A stretch of DNA of 64,000 nucleotides from Cyanobium sp. CH-040 (GTDB lineage Bacteria; Cyanobacteriota; Cyanobacteriia; PCC-6307; Cyanobiaceae), in NCBI RefSeq assembly GCF_024346135.1, contig NZ_JAGQCJ010000008.1, positions 1-64,000 of the forward strand. The letters run 5' to 3'. A program made the position numbers and the translations under genes. Position 1 is the stretch's first letter. Each line of letters opens with the position of its first letter. Below, one piece after another: positions 1 through 25,536 of the stretch. The notes below the pieces were generated by a model. The model searched no databases. It was not told the origin of the DNA and saw only the letters and a list, made by a program, of their open reading frames with translations.

Positions 1-125
<125 letters not shown>

Positions 126-184
126 AGCTGCCTTTTCGGCTCAGTCAGTCTGTCAACAACGCAGGACCTCCGTCTCTCCCGCTT

Positions 185-217
185 CCCCCCTCCTTCTTCG
201 AGGAGGGGGGATTTTTT
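185..217 (+). terminator. intrinsic terminator of psbA
   Basis: A perfect 10-bp stem (185-194 with 201-210, CCCCCCTCCT / AGGAGGGGGG) closes a 6-base loop and is followed by a run of six T at 212-217. It lies 60 bases after the psbA stop codon and reads in the psbA direction. Confidence 0.92.
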
Positions 218-269
218 GTGCTGAGCTTCATTGCCGAGAGCGGCATGATTCCAAGCCCACCTGTGCTGT

Positions 270-483
270 CCGGCGGATCACGCCTGCCGCCATCACGCCC
301 GGGGAGATGGGCGCCGCCTGATGGCCGGCTGCGCAGAGCAAAATGGACGTGAACGGATAGAAAGGAACTCTGAAGGCATTGGCATGTCCCGGTTGCCGCC
401 GGCCTCTGAGGATGAACGGCGACAGACCGACGAGGGACAGAAAGGTCCATAACCAGGGTGCAGTACGACAGGGCTTTACCGAG
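270..483 (-). pseudogene. remnant of an APC-family amino-acid permease
   Basis: Read on the minus strand, this stretch encodes a transmembrane-like segment WTFLSLVGLSPFILRGRR, followed after a few residues by AFRVPFYPFTSILL. This is the layout seen near the C-terminus of many amino-acid/polyamine permeases: a membrane helix, an arginine-rich turn, then a PYRVPxYPxTP-like motif. The preceding residues SYCTLVM are in a different frame, which suggests a small deletion near 447. No start codon or full-length frame exists. The match is from memory of the family, so the call is moderate. It lies directly downstream of a second decayed gene on the same strand. Confidence 0.45.
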
Positions 484-906
484 AAGCTGGCCTGAGCGAA
501 TTTCTGTGGTGTGGCTGCGGATGGTGATCGTGCCCTCGATGGTCTGATAGCGCTGCCTGATCTCCATCACGACATTTCCGGATTGCCTGTCCCAGCGGCC
601 GGACGGGTGGCCCTCCGCGCGGGCTGGAACAACCCAGAAATAGCCTCAGGCGTCAGGGGGCCTGATTTCGGCATCCGCCTTCCAGTCGCCCATGGCAAAG
701 GAGTGGGACACGACACGTGTGCCCGGTGGCATCGCCAGGGACGCAATGTCTGGATTGGATTCAATGCCCACGCCACGAGCGCCAAATTCCTTCACCATCT
801 CATCGGAAGTGGGTATCCAGATCACATTTTTCCCATCCTGGCCCCTGACCGGCTGGTACAGCTCATCGCCGGATTCCTGGGAGTAGGCCATGTCCGGCGC
901 CATCAT
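484..906 (-). pseudogene. decayed class I SAM-dependent methyltransferase
   Basis: The minus strand carries ordered pieces of a secreted or periplasmic-type methyltransferase. First comes an entry segment GQDGKNVIWIPTSDEMV, then KEFGARGVGIESNPDIASLA, the piece that follows the SAM-binding glycine loop. Next is PGTRVVSHSFAMGDWKAD, and then, after an in-frame TGA at 646-648, GYFWVVPARAEG and VVMEIRQRYQTIEGTI. The glycine-rich SAM motif (DLGSGDG type) expected between the first two pieces is missing, and so is the stretch between the second and third. The frame therefore has at least two in-frame deletions and a premature stop. A hydrophobic stretch before residue 1 (LEAAVLSALPC) may be the leftover of a signal peptide. 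The product cannot be an active enzyme. Confidence 0.72.
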
Positions 907-1161
907 GCAGGGGAGAGCGCTGAGAACGGCGGCCTCCAGCTGGTGATGGCATCTACCTGCTCGCTTGAAGAAGAATGATTTGTGAAGTATCTGGCATATA
1001 TCTCTCCAGAAGTCGTTGTCGCTGCGTCTGTGATTCCAGGTTGCCCGCGTCGACCATGGCGGCCAAGGTATTCGGCGATAGGACAGCTCACTTCAGGCGT
1101 CGCAGGTCCAGCGAGCTCTCACTTCTGCTGTGAGGTCCCGTTGGGCTAAGTCGAGGAATAA
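907..1161. other. non-coding stretch upstream of the decayed genes
   Basis: I see no convincing gene here. Open frames are short and unlike any family I recognise. It probably contains the former 5' end of the decayed methyltransferase gene and the downstream region of the tRNA gene. Confidence 0.5.
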
Positions 1162-1232
<71 letters not shown>

Positions 1233-1297
1233 GATGCCAAGAAACTAGCATTCAGAGCACCGGTCTGTCCCCGGCGCTCACCCGCACTCCCGCATCC

Positions 1298-1609
1298 ATG
1301 GGTTCCCCTCCGCCGGCTCAGTCGGGGTCAAAGGCCGCTCCCCGCTCCTCCAGCGATCTCGACCCGGCACTGCGTGCCCGGTTGCTGCAGGAGGCCCGCA
1401 CCCCCTGGCGTGGGCTCCGCCGGGGCCTGTGGCTTGCCCTGGCCGCCTCGGCTGCCCTCGGACTGGCCGTGATGACCATGCGGCTGGCAGCTGGAGAGGG
1501 CGTGGCCTCAGGCGATCTGCTCATCCAGCTCACGGCCCTGCTGCTGTTCGGCGGTCTGCTCTGGTTCGATCGCCGTGGCTCCCGGCGGGGAGACGACGAG
1601 GGCCTCTGA
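1298..1609 (+). CDS. DUF3493 small membrane protein
   Basis: A 103-residue protein with the core LDPALRARLLQEARTPWRGLRRG, followed by two hydrophobic segments (about residues 44-62 and 73-90) and the motif LLWFDRRG. This is the layout of the DUF3493 family, which is common in cyanobacteria and related to plastid proteins involved in photosystem II accumulation. The role of the bacterial members is not established. The N-terminal 20 residues are low-complexity, so the exact start is uncertain. It stands alone on the plus strand between tRNA-Thr and the convergent infB block. Confidence 0.8.
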   Translation: MGSPPPAQSGSKAAPRSSSDLDPALRARLLQEARTPWRGLRRGLWLALAASAALGLAVMTMRLAAGEGVASGDLLIQLTALLLFGGLLWFDRRGSRRGDDEGL

Positions 1610-1638
1610 GCGCAAACTCAGGTCATCTCGGGGGGTGT

Positions 1639-2466
1639 TCAGGTCTCGGCCTGTCCAGGTTCGTCTGCTGGGTCGCTCTCCCCGGGGATCTCGGCCGGCG
1701 GCTGCGGGTGGGCGCCGGTGGACTCCGCGGCGGGCGCAGGGCACTCAGCTTCAGTCGGTTCGGGTGGTTCAGTCGCCTGCGCTGGCTCAGCCTGCCCAGC
1801 TGGCTCGGCTGGCTCAGGCGGGTCCTCGACGGCGGCCGGCTCGATGGGGCTCCGGTCCTCGAGCGGCGCCGGTGGTGCGTTGTTCAGCAGCGGCTCGAGA
1901 AGCAGCAGGGGCAGTCCGAGGCTCAGCCGCTGCTGCTCGATCTGCTCCTGGGTAAGGGGGGTGAGCCCCCGGAGACCCTCATCCGGCAGATAGAGCAGGG
2001 CCGCGGCCTGGAGCACCTGTTGCAGCTGCCACACCATCAGGGCCAGGACGGGCGTGGTGAGCAGCAGCGCCAGCATGCGGTTGGCATCCGCGAGCGGGGC
2101 CACGGGCCCGGCAAGGGCAGCCCGGGCATCGATCCACCAGAGCACGGGCAGCAGCACCGCCCCTGCCATCACCCCGGCCAGGCGGGCCGCCAGGGTGGGC
2201 GCCGCCAGCAGCGTGCGCTGGGCGGTGCTGCGGGCCCTCAGGGGCACCTGCACCAGCAGCAGGGAAAACGGATCCGCCGGCCTGCGCCAGAGCAGCACCG
2301 CCGGGGCCAGGGCGCCGATGGCCCAGGCCAGCAACCGTTCCAGGGCAGGCAGCCCACCGGGGTCGCTGCCAGCCAGGAGCAGCAGCAGCAGCAGCAGCTC
2401 CAGGGGGAGTGCGGCCAGTCCGACCAGCTGCAGCCAGATCAGAGGTTCTCGACGGGCTGCGGTCAC
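1639..2466 (-). CDS. low-complexity-tail membrane protein
   Basis: A 275-residue protein. The first ~150 residues hold about four hydrophobic segments (around 10-33, 42-62, 93-112 and 131-150). The last ~85 residues are rich in Pro, Glu and Ala (PPEPAEPAGQAEPAQ type repeats). This architecture is known from cyanobacteria downstream of infB and is annotated there only as a membrane protein with a low-complexity tail. Its start lies 44 bases beyond the infB stop, so it is probably the last gene of the rimP-nusA-ylxR-infB transcription unit. Function unknown. Confidence 0.78.
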   Translation of the reverse strand: MTAARREPLIWLQLVGLAALPLELLLLLLLLAGSDPGGLPALERLLAWAIGALAPAVLLWRRPADPFSLLLVQVPLRARSTAQRTLLAAPTLAARLAGVMAGAVLLPVLWWIDARAALAGPVAPLADANRMLALLLTTPVLALMVWQLQQVLQAAALLYLPDEGLRGLTPLTQEQIEQQRLSLGLPLLLLEPLLNNAPPAPLEDRSPIEPAAVEDPPEPAEPAGQAEPAQATEPPEPTEAECPAPAAESTGAHPQPPAEIPGESDPADEPGQAET

Positions 2467-2509
2467 GCGTGCTCCGGCATGGGCTCAGGCCTGGTGGTGC
2501 GCCGGCGCC

Positions 2510-5761
<3,252 letters not shown>

Positions 5762-5866
5762 TCAGATCTCCAAAGGACGCGGCCTCTGGGCCGCCAGGCG
5801 GCTCCAGGGGACACCAACCGCACGCGCTCTGCGGCCAAAGGCCATCTTGCCTCAGGGGGGGGCAAT

Positions 5867-6130
5867 TCAGCTCCGTGGAGCCACCGCCAGTCGCTGCTCG
5901 AGCTGATCGAGCAGCCCGTCGTCCACCGGGCAGCGCAGGGCACGCTGCAGGCGCCGCCGGCGCCGTGCCTCCTCCAGGCAGGCGGGATCAGGGCAGAGGT
6001 AGGCCGAACGGCCCATGCCCTGATCCAACTGCACCCCTCCCCCGGCCAGGCGGACCACCCGCCAGAGCAGGCTGCGGTCGCTCAGTCGGCGGCAGGCCAC
6101 GCAGCGCCGCAGCACCGGCTTGCCGCCCAT
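5867..6130 (-). CDS. ylxR: YlxR-family RNA-binding protein
   Basis: An 87-residue DUF448/YlxR protein with the family signature RRCVACRR near the N-terminus and GRSAYLCPDPACLEEA in the middle. It sits between nusA and infB, the usual place of ylxR; the stop of nusA lies 5 bases upstream of its start. Family members bind RNA or act as small nucleoid/regulatory proteins in other bacteria, so the exact role here is inferred only. Confidence 0.93.
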   Translation of the reverse strand: MGGKPVLRRCVACRRLSDRSLLWRVVRLAGGGVQLDQGMGRSAYLCPDPACLEEARRRRRLQRALRCPVDDGLLDQLEQRLAVAPRS

Positions 6131-6135
6131 GGCGC

Positions 6136-7494
6136 TCAGCTCTCCTGGAGAACGCCGGCTTCCTCGACGACGTCAGCCTCGTCCTGCAACTCCTCCTCCT
6201 CGTCCTCCGGCAGGGGATAGAGCTCGCGCAGACGGGCGTCCTCCTCGGCCCGGGCCGCCTGTTCGGCGGCCAGCCGGGCCTCGGCCTCGGCCTGCAGCCG
6301 CTCCTCCTCCTCCCTGTGGGAGATCAGCTCGGCCACCACGGCGTCCTCGGCCGACTGGTCGTATTCGGCGGCGTTCTTGATGTCGATCTTCCAGCCCGTC
6401 AGCCGTGCCGCCAGGCGCACGTTCTGGCCCTCGCGCCCGATCGCCAGGCTGAGCTGGTCGGGCGGCACCAGCACGTGGGCGTGCTGGCCCTCCGGATCCA
6501 CCAGCCGCACCATCTCCACCCGTGCCGGGCTGAGGGAGTTGGCGATGTACTGGCCGGGATCGGGCGACCAGCGGATCACGTCGATCTTCTCGCCGCGCAG
6601 CTCGTTCACCACCTGCTGGATGCGGGAGCCGCGGGCGCCGATGCAGGCCCCCACCGGATCCACTTCGCGCTCCACCGAATCCACGGCCACCTTGGTGCGG
6701 GGGCCCACGGAGCGACTGGGGGGATTGGCTTCGCGGGCCACCGCCACGATGCGCACCGAGCCCTCCTGGATCTCCGGCACCTCGTTCTCGAACAGGTACA
6801 CCACCAGCCCGGCGTTGGCGCGGCTCACGAACAGCTGGGGGCCGCGTCGGGGCACCTCGCTCACCTCCTTGAGGAACACCTTGAAGGTGGCGTTGGCGCG
6901 GTAGTTGTCGTTGGGCAGCTGGTCCCGGCGGGGCAGCTCGGCCTCCACCTCGGGGCGGCCCAGGCCGCTGCTCACGGCCATGATCACGCTCTGGCGCTCG
7001 AAGCGGATCACCCGGGCGGTGAGCACCGGATCCTCCAGGTCGGCGAACTCCTCCTGGATCATGCGCCGTTGCTGGTCGCGCAGCTTCTGGGCCAGCACCT
7101 GCTTGGTGGTGGCGGCGGCCATGCGCCCGAAGTCATCCTTCTCCGGCGTCACATCGAGCACCACAGTGTCGCCCACCTGGGCGTCCTCCGCCACCTGACG
7201 CACTTCCTCGATGGCGATCTGGTGGTCGTCGCTCTCCACCTCCTCGACGATGATCTTGGAGGCCAGCACCCTGTAGCCCTCCTCGTCGAGGTCGAGCTGC
7301 ACGTCGAAGTTGGAGAAATACTCCTCGTCGAACGGGTCCTCGCTGATGCCCAGGTACAGGGTGCGCCGGTAGCGCTCATAGCCCTTGAGCAGGGCCTCAC
7401 GCAGGGCGGCCTCGACCACCGCGGGCGGCAGTTTCTTCTCTTCGCTGATGTCCTCGATGAGGTTGTTCAGCCCGGGGAGCAGGACCAGAGCCAT
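6136..7494 (-). CDS. nusA: transcription elongation/termination factor NusA
   Basis: A 452-residue NusA. It has the N-terminal RNA-polymerase-binding domain (first ~125 residues), an S1 domain, and two KH domains, including VGACIGARGSRIQQVVNELRGEKIDVIRW and LAIGREGQNVRLAARLTGWKIDI. An acidic, glutamate-rich tail (EEEERLQAEAEARLAAEQAA to EDEEEELQDEADVVEEAG) takes the place of the C-terminal repeats found in proteobacterial NusA. It modulates pausing, termination and antitermination. It lies between rimP and ylxR in the conserved operon. Confidence 0.98.
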   Translation of the reverse strand: MALVLLPGLNNLIEDISEEKKLPPAVVEAALREALLKGYERYRRTLYLGISEDPFDEEYFSNFDVQLDLDEEGYRVLASKIIVEEVESDDHQIAIEEVRQVAEDAQVGDTVVLDVTPEKDDFGRMAAATTKQVLAQKLRDQQRRMIQEEFADLEDPVLTARVIRFERQSVIMAVSSGLGRPEVEAELPRRDQLPNDNYRANATFKVFLKEVSEVPRRGPQLFVSRANAGLVVYLFENEVPEIQEGSVRIVAVAREANPPSRSVGPRTKVAVDSVEREVDPVGACIGARGSRIQQVVNELRGEKIDVIRWSPDPGQYIANSLSPARVEMVRLVDPEGQHAHVLVPPDQLSLAIGREGQNVRLAARLTGWKIDIKNAAEYDQSAEDAVVAELISHREEEERLQAEAEARLAAEQAARAEEDARLRELYPLPEDEEEELQDEADVVEEAGVLQES

Positions 7495-7535
7495 GGGTCT
7501 TCGGTTTTGAGGTGATTCGGTTGTCTGGAAAGGAT

Positions 7536-8012
7536 TCAGTCGTGCTCGGCGGCGCTGACCAGGCGAACCCCGATCACGGCCTCCCGGGGGATTCTCCGGG
7601 TGCGGCCGCGGACGTTGATCTGCAGCTCGCTGTCCGTGCGCTCGAGCAGCAGCCCGTCGCAGTGTGTTTCGCCTCCCCTGGCATCGCGGTAACGCACGGC
7701 CACCGGAAATCCGCGGAAGCTGCGGAAGTCGCGGTCGTCGTGCAGCTCCTCGCTCACGCCGGGGCTGCTCACCTCCAGAACATAGGGCGCCTCCCCCAGC
7801 AGCCCCGCCGCCTCGAGGGCCTCCCCCAGCGGCGCGCTGAGACCGGCGCAGTCGTCGAGGCTGATGTCACCGCCGTCGCCACGGGCCGCCAGCACCTGCA
7901 GGGTCATGGGGATCCTGTGGGTGTGCAGCTGCACGCCGCGCAGCTCAAAACCCGCCGCCTCCAGGGTGCTCCGGGCGAGCCGCTCCAGCTCGGGGATCAG
8001 CGGATGGGTCAC
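7536..8012 (-). CDS. rimP: ribosome maturation factor RimP
   Basis: A 158-residue RimP/YhbC homologue, needed for late 30S subunit maturation. It shows the N-terminal alpha/beta domain (LERLARSTLEAAGFELRGVQL), the segment ISLDDCAGLSAPLGEALEA, and the conserved YVLEVSSPGVSEELHDDRDF motif leading to the SH3-like C-terminal domain. It heads the rimP-nusA-ylxR-infB order. Confidence 0.96.
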   Translation of the reverse strand: MTHPLIPELERLARSTLEAAGFELRGVQLHTHRIPMTLQVLAARGDGGDISLDDCAGLSAPLGEALEAAGLLGEAPYVLEVSSPGVSEELHDDRDFRSFRGFPVAVRYRDARGGETHCDGLLLERTDSELQINVRGRTRRIPREAVIGVRLVSAAEHD

Positions 8013-8038
8013 GGCGTGGCGCGGACGCTGATCTCAAC

Positions 8039-8335
8039 CTAGGGAGCCTCGGAACCGCCCCCGGTCTGCCCCATGGCACCGCCCATGTCCAGCAGCGGCG
8101 CCTCGGCGTAGTAGTCGCTCTGCACCACGGTGCCGCGCAGGGCCGCGTCCTGGTTGAGGCACTGGGCGCGCTGCTCGTCGCTGCGCAGGTACTGGCACAC
8201 CCGGGCCCAGAGCTTGGCCCGGGTGCCCGGGGCGCCCTGGCTGAAGTGCACCAGGTCGTTTCCGCCCACCATGCCCTGGATCTCCACCTGGCAGAGGCTG
8301 CAGCGCTGACGGCTGCCGGGGGGAATCGCTGCCAT
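8039..8335 (-). CDS. conserved hypothetical protein, 98 residues
   Basis: I take the start at the ATG giving MAAIPPGSRQRC. The frame stays open further upstream, but there it is antisense to the metallophosphoesterase start. The product has a CSLCQVEIQG pair of cysteines, a basic middle (RAKLWARVCQYLRSDEQRAQCLNQD) and a Gly-rich end. The pattern resembles a small protein found in marine Synechococcus. I cannot assign a function. It starts 34 bases from the divergent metallophosphoesterase gene and lies just upstream of rimP. Confidence 0.7.
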   Translation of the reverse strand: MAAIPPGSRQRCSLCQVEIQGMVGGNDLVHFSQGAPGTRAKLWARVCQYLRSDEQRAQCLNQDAALRGTVVQSDYYAEAPLLDMGGAMGQTGGGSEAP

Positions 8336-8369
8336 GGTGCGCAGGAAGGAGGCACAGCAACTTAGGCGG

Positions 8370-10326
<1,957 letters not shown>

Positions 10327-10362
10327 GCGTTGCTACGGTCGCGGGCCCCCGGCCCCGGATGG

Positions 10363-11076
10363 ATGGCGGATCTTCAGGATCAGATGAAGCAGGCGGTGGC
10401 GCTGGCGGCAGCCGGCCAGATCCGCAGCGGCATGGTGGTGGGCCTGGGCTCCGGCTCCACCGCCGCCCTGATGATCCAGGCCCTGGGGGCCAAGCTCAGG
10501 AGCGGTGAGCTCACCGACATCGTGGGCGTGACCACCTCCTTCCAGGGCGAGGTGCTGGCCGCCGAGCTGGGCATCCCCCTGCAGAGCCTCAATGCGGTGG
10601 ATCGCATCGACCTGGCCATCGACGGCGCCGACGAGGTGGATCCGGCCTTTCAGCTGATCAAGGGTGGCGGCGCCTGCCACGTGCAGGAGAAGCTGGTGGC
10701 CGTGCGGGCCGAGCGCTTCGTGGTGGTGGTGGACTCCACCAAGCTCGTCGACACGCTGAACCTGGGCTTCCTGCTGCCGGTGGAGGTGCTGCCTGGCGCC
10801 TGGCGCCAGGTGCAGGGCCAGCTCGGGGAGATGGGCGGCGAGGCCCAGCTGCGCATGGCGGTGAGGAAGGCCGGTCCGGTGGTCACCGACCAGGGCAACC
10901 TGGTGCTCGACGTGAAATTCGCCGGCGGCATCGGCGATCCGGTGGGCCTGGAGGCGGCGATCAACAACCTGCCCGGCGTGCTCGAGAACGGCCTGTTCGT
11001 GAACCTCGCCGATCAGGTGCTGGTGGGTGAGGTGGTCGACGGGGTGGCCGGCGTGCGCGATCTGGTGAAGCGCTGA
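10363..11076 (+). CDS. rpiA: ribose-5-phosphate isomerase A
   Basis: A 237-residue RpiA interconverting ribose-5-phosphate and ribulose-5-phosphate in the Calvin and pentose phosphate cycles. The diagnostic motifs are [19 protein letters not shown] with the active-site aspartates, and [14 protein letters not shown] with the catalytic Glu and phosphate-binding Lys. The start [12 protein letters not shown] is preferred to an upstream TTG because the family begins there. It follows HtrA by 36 bases. Confidence 0.97.
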   Translation: MADLQDQMKQAVALAAAGQIRSGMVVGLGSGSTAALMIQALGAKLRSGELTDIVGVTTSFQGEVLAAELGIPLQSLNAVDRIDLAIDGADEVDPAFQLIKGGGACHVQEKLVAVRAERFVVVVDSTKLVDTLNLGFLLPVEVLPGAWRQVQGQLGEMGGEAQLRMAVRKAGPVVTDQGNLVLDVKFAGGIGDPVGLEAAINNLPGVLENGLFVNLADQVLVGEVVDGVAGVRDLVKR

Positions 11077-11085
11077 GTCCGCCGC

Positions 11086-12857
<1,772 letters not shown>

Positions 12858-12906
12858 GCGGCTGCGCCACCATGGCGTCGTCCGCCCCGGCCCGCCGGTC
12901 TGCGCC

Positions 12907-13770
12907 ATGACTCCGCCCAGCTCCAGCGTCGCCGCCCCGGCTTCGGTCGAGGCCCCGCCGGTCGAAGCCTCTGGGGTGTCTCAGCCTCTGGTCGATTCCC
13001 ATTGCCATATCGTGTTCCGCAATTTCGACGCGGATCTCGATGCCGTCGCCCAGCGCTGGCGTGACGCCGGCGTGAGGGCCCTGGTCCATGCCTGCGTGGA
13101 GCCCTCGGAGATTCCGGCGATCCGGGCTCTGGCCGATCGTTTCCCCGAGTTGCGCTACTCGGTGGGGGTGCATCCCCTGGACACCCGCCACTGGGCCCCG
13201 GACACCGCGCGGGTGCTGCGCGAGGCCGCCGAAGCCGATCCACGGGTGGTGGCCATCGGCGAACTGGGCCTCGACCTCTACCGCCAGACGAACCTGGAGG
13301 AGCAGCTGGCCACGCTGCGTCCCCAGCTGGACCTGGCCTGGCAGCTCGATCTGCCGGTGATCATCCACTGCCGCGATGCGGCCGCGCCGATGCTGGCCGA
13401 GCTGCGCGAGCGGGCCGGGCGTGGCTGCTGCCCCCGGGGGGTGATGCACTGCTGGGGCGGCACTCCCGACGAGATGGAGGGCTTTCTGGAGCTGGGGCTG
13501 TACATCAGCTTCAGCGGGGTCGTCACCTTCCCCAAGGCCGACGCCACCCATGCCTGTGCCCGCCAGGTGCCGGCGGATCGCTACCTGGTGGAGACCGACT
13601 GCCCCTTCCTGGCCCCGGTGCCCCGCCGCGGCAAGCGCAACGAACCCGCCTACGTGGCGGCGGTGGCCGCCCGGGTCGCTGACCTGCGCGGCGAGTCCAT
13701 CGAGACGGTGGCGCGTACCAGCAGCGCCAATGCGGCACGGCTGTTCCGACTCGACCTTCACAATGTATGA
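12907..13770 (+). CDS. tatD: TatD-family metal-dependent DNase
   Basis: A 287-residue TIM-barrel amidohydrolase-like nuclease. Metal ligands are visible in VDSHCHIVF (HxH), IGELGLDLYR (Glu), VIIHCRDA (His) and VETDCPFLAP (Asp). TatD proteins are 3'-5' exonucleases/DNases linked to DNA repair and fragment clearance. The gene sits between rpsT and rpoB, an order I recall from marine picocyanobacteria. The N-terminal ~30 residues before LVDSHCH are a poorly conserved Pro/Ala-rich lead. Confidence 0.94.
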   Translation: MTPPSSSVAAPASVEAPPVEASGVSQPLVDSHCHIVFRNFDADLDAVAQRWRDAGVRALVHACVEPSEIPAIRALADRFPELRYSVGVHPLDTRHWAPDTARVLREAAEADPRVVAIGELGLDLYRQTNLEEQLATLRPQLDLAWQLDLPVIIHCRDAAAPMLAELRERAGRGCCPRGVMHCWGGTPDEMEGFLELGLYISFSGVVTFPKADATHACARQVPADRYLVETDCPFLAPVPRRGKRNEPAYVAAVAARVADLRGESIETVARTSSANAARLFRLDLHNV

Positions 13771-13855
13771 TGATCCATTGGCCTGGAAGCGAATCCGCTC
13801 CTTGTTGTCGAAGCCTGCAGCCTTGAAGCGAGTTCCCTGAGGGCGCCTGCCGGCA

Positions 13856-13878
13856 GCCGCTCCCGCGCCGGGAGCGGC
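13856..13878 (+). terminator. perfect GC-rich hairpin in the rpoB leader
   Basis: A perfect 9-bp stem (13856-13864 with 13870-13878, GCCGCTCCC / GGGAGCGGC) around a 5-base loop, 85 bases after the tatD stop and 88 bases before the rpoB start. There is no T-run, so it may be a weak or factor-assisted terminator for tatD, an RNA stability element, or an attenuator in the rpoB leader. Confidence 0.5.
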
Positions 13879-13966
13879 TATTCGCGTGGGCATCGGCGTC
13901 CCTCTCCCTTCCCTGCTGTCAGGCCGACAGGCCAGTCTCCTCCATCCGTTCCTGCAGGTTCACCGC

Positions 13967-17257
<3,291 letters not shown>

Positions 17258-17345
17258 TTCCGGATCGCACCGCCGGCGGGATGCCGATCCCGCCCCCGGC
17301 CGCTGAGTCTTCTCCGCTCCACTCCTCACCGCCGCGCCTGCCGCC

Positions 17346-24615
<7,270 letters not shown>

Positions 24616-24619
<4 letters not shown>

Positions 24620-25536
24620 CCCACCCGCTGCCGCTGCCGCTGCCGCGGGCGCCGCGCCCGGTGCGCCCCCGCCCCCCGTTCCTGCGGGCCCTGGGGCGGC
24701 AGGAGCCGCCGGTGCTGATCGAGGTGGAGGGCCGCAGCTGGCGGCTGGAGCGGGTGTTCAAGCACGATTCCTGGGCCGCCACGGCCCTCTACCGGATCGC
24801 TCAGCGGACCGCCACCACTACCGCCGCCGCCCCGTTCCAGGATCCCGCTGCCGCTCCGGCTCCGGCCCTGGTATGCAAGTTCAACCGTCAGGCGGCGGTG
24901 TTCGGTCTGCCGCTGGCCTGGCTGGGGCCGCTGCTGGCCCGGCGGGAAGCCTGGTTTCTGGAGTCGCTGGCAGCCACCGGCCGGGTGCCCAGGCCCCATC
25001 ACCGCATCACGACGGAGGGCCGGCTGCTGTGCCATGCCGTGGCCCATGACTTCGTGGACGGCGAACCGCTGTCACGCCGCTCCCACCTTGATGACCGCTT
25101 CTTTCCGGCTCTGCGGGAGCTGCTGGAGCAGATGCACGCGCGCGGCCTGGCCTATGTGGACCTGCACAAGATGGAGAACGTGCTCGTGGGTCCCGACGGC
25201 CTGCCCTGGCTGATCGACTTCCAGGTGTCCTTCGCCCTGGCCCGGCGTCAGCCCTGGCGGGCTCTGGGCCGGCCGCTGTTCAAGCTGCTGCGCAGCGGTG
25301 ACACCTACCACCTGATGAAGCACTGGATCCGCCTGCGACCGCAGCAGTGCGGCCTGGGCCCGGCGGATCTCGATCGCTACCGGCCCCGCTGGATCCGCTG
25401 GCACCGGCGCATCGGCGTGCCCCTGCGCCGCCTGCGCCGCCAGCTGCTGGTGTGGCTCGGGGTGCGGGATCGCAGCGGCCATGCCCACAGCGAGGAGTTC
25501 GCGGAGGACGCCATCCGCCGGCGCCATCAGAGCTGA
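24616..25536 (+). CDS. lipopolysaccharide-kinase-like (Kdo/WaaP-type) protein
   Basis: About 306 residues with a protein-kinase-like fold. The catalytic loop is [13 protein letters not shown], standing for HxDxxxxN, and the metal-binding segment is WLIDFQ, standing for DFG. Upstream, ALVCKFNRQ likely carries the ATP-binding lysine. This pattern fits small sugar/lipid kinases of the WaaP/Kdo kinase group or RIO-like kinases. The substrate is unknown. A TTG in a 4-base overlap with rlmN is taken as start; a GTG at 24661 is an alternative. It ends immediately next to the convergent dehydrogenase-like gene, with no gap. Confidence 0.75.
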
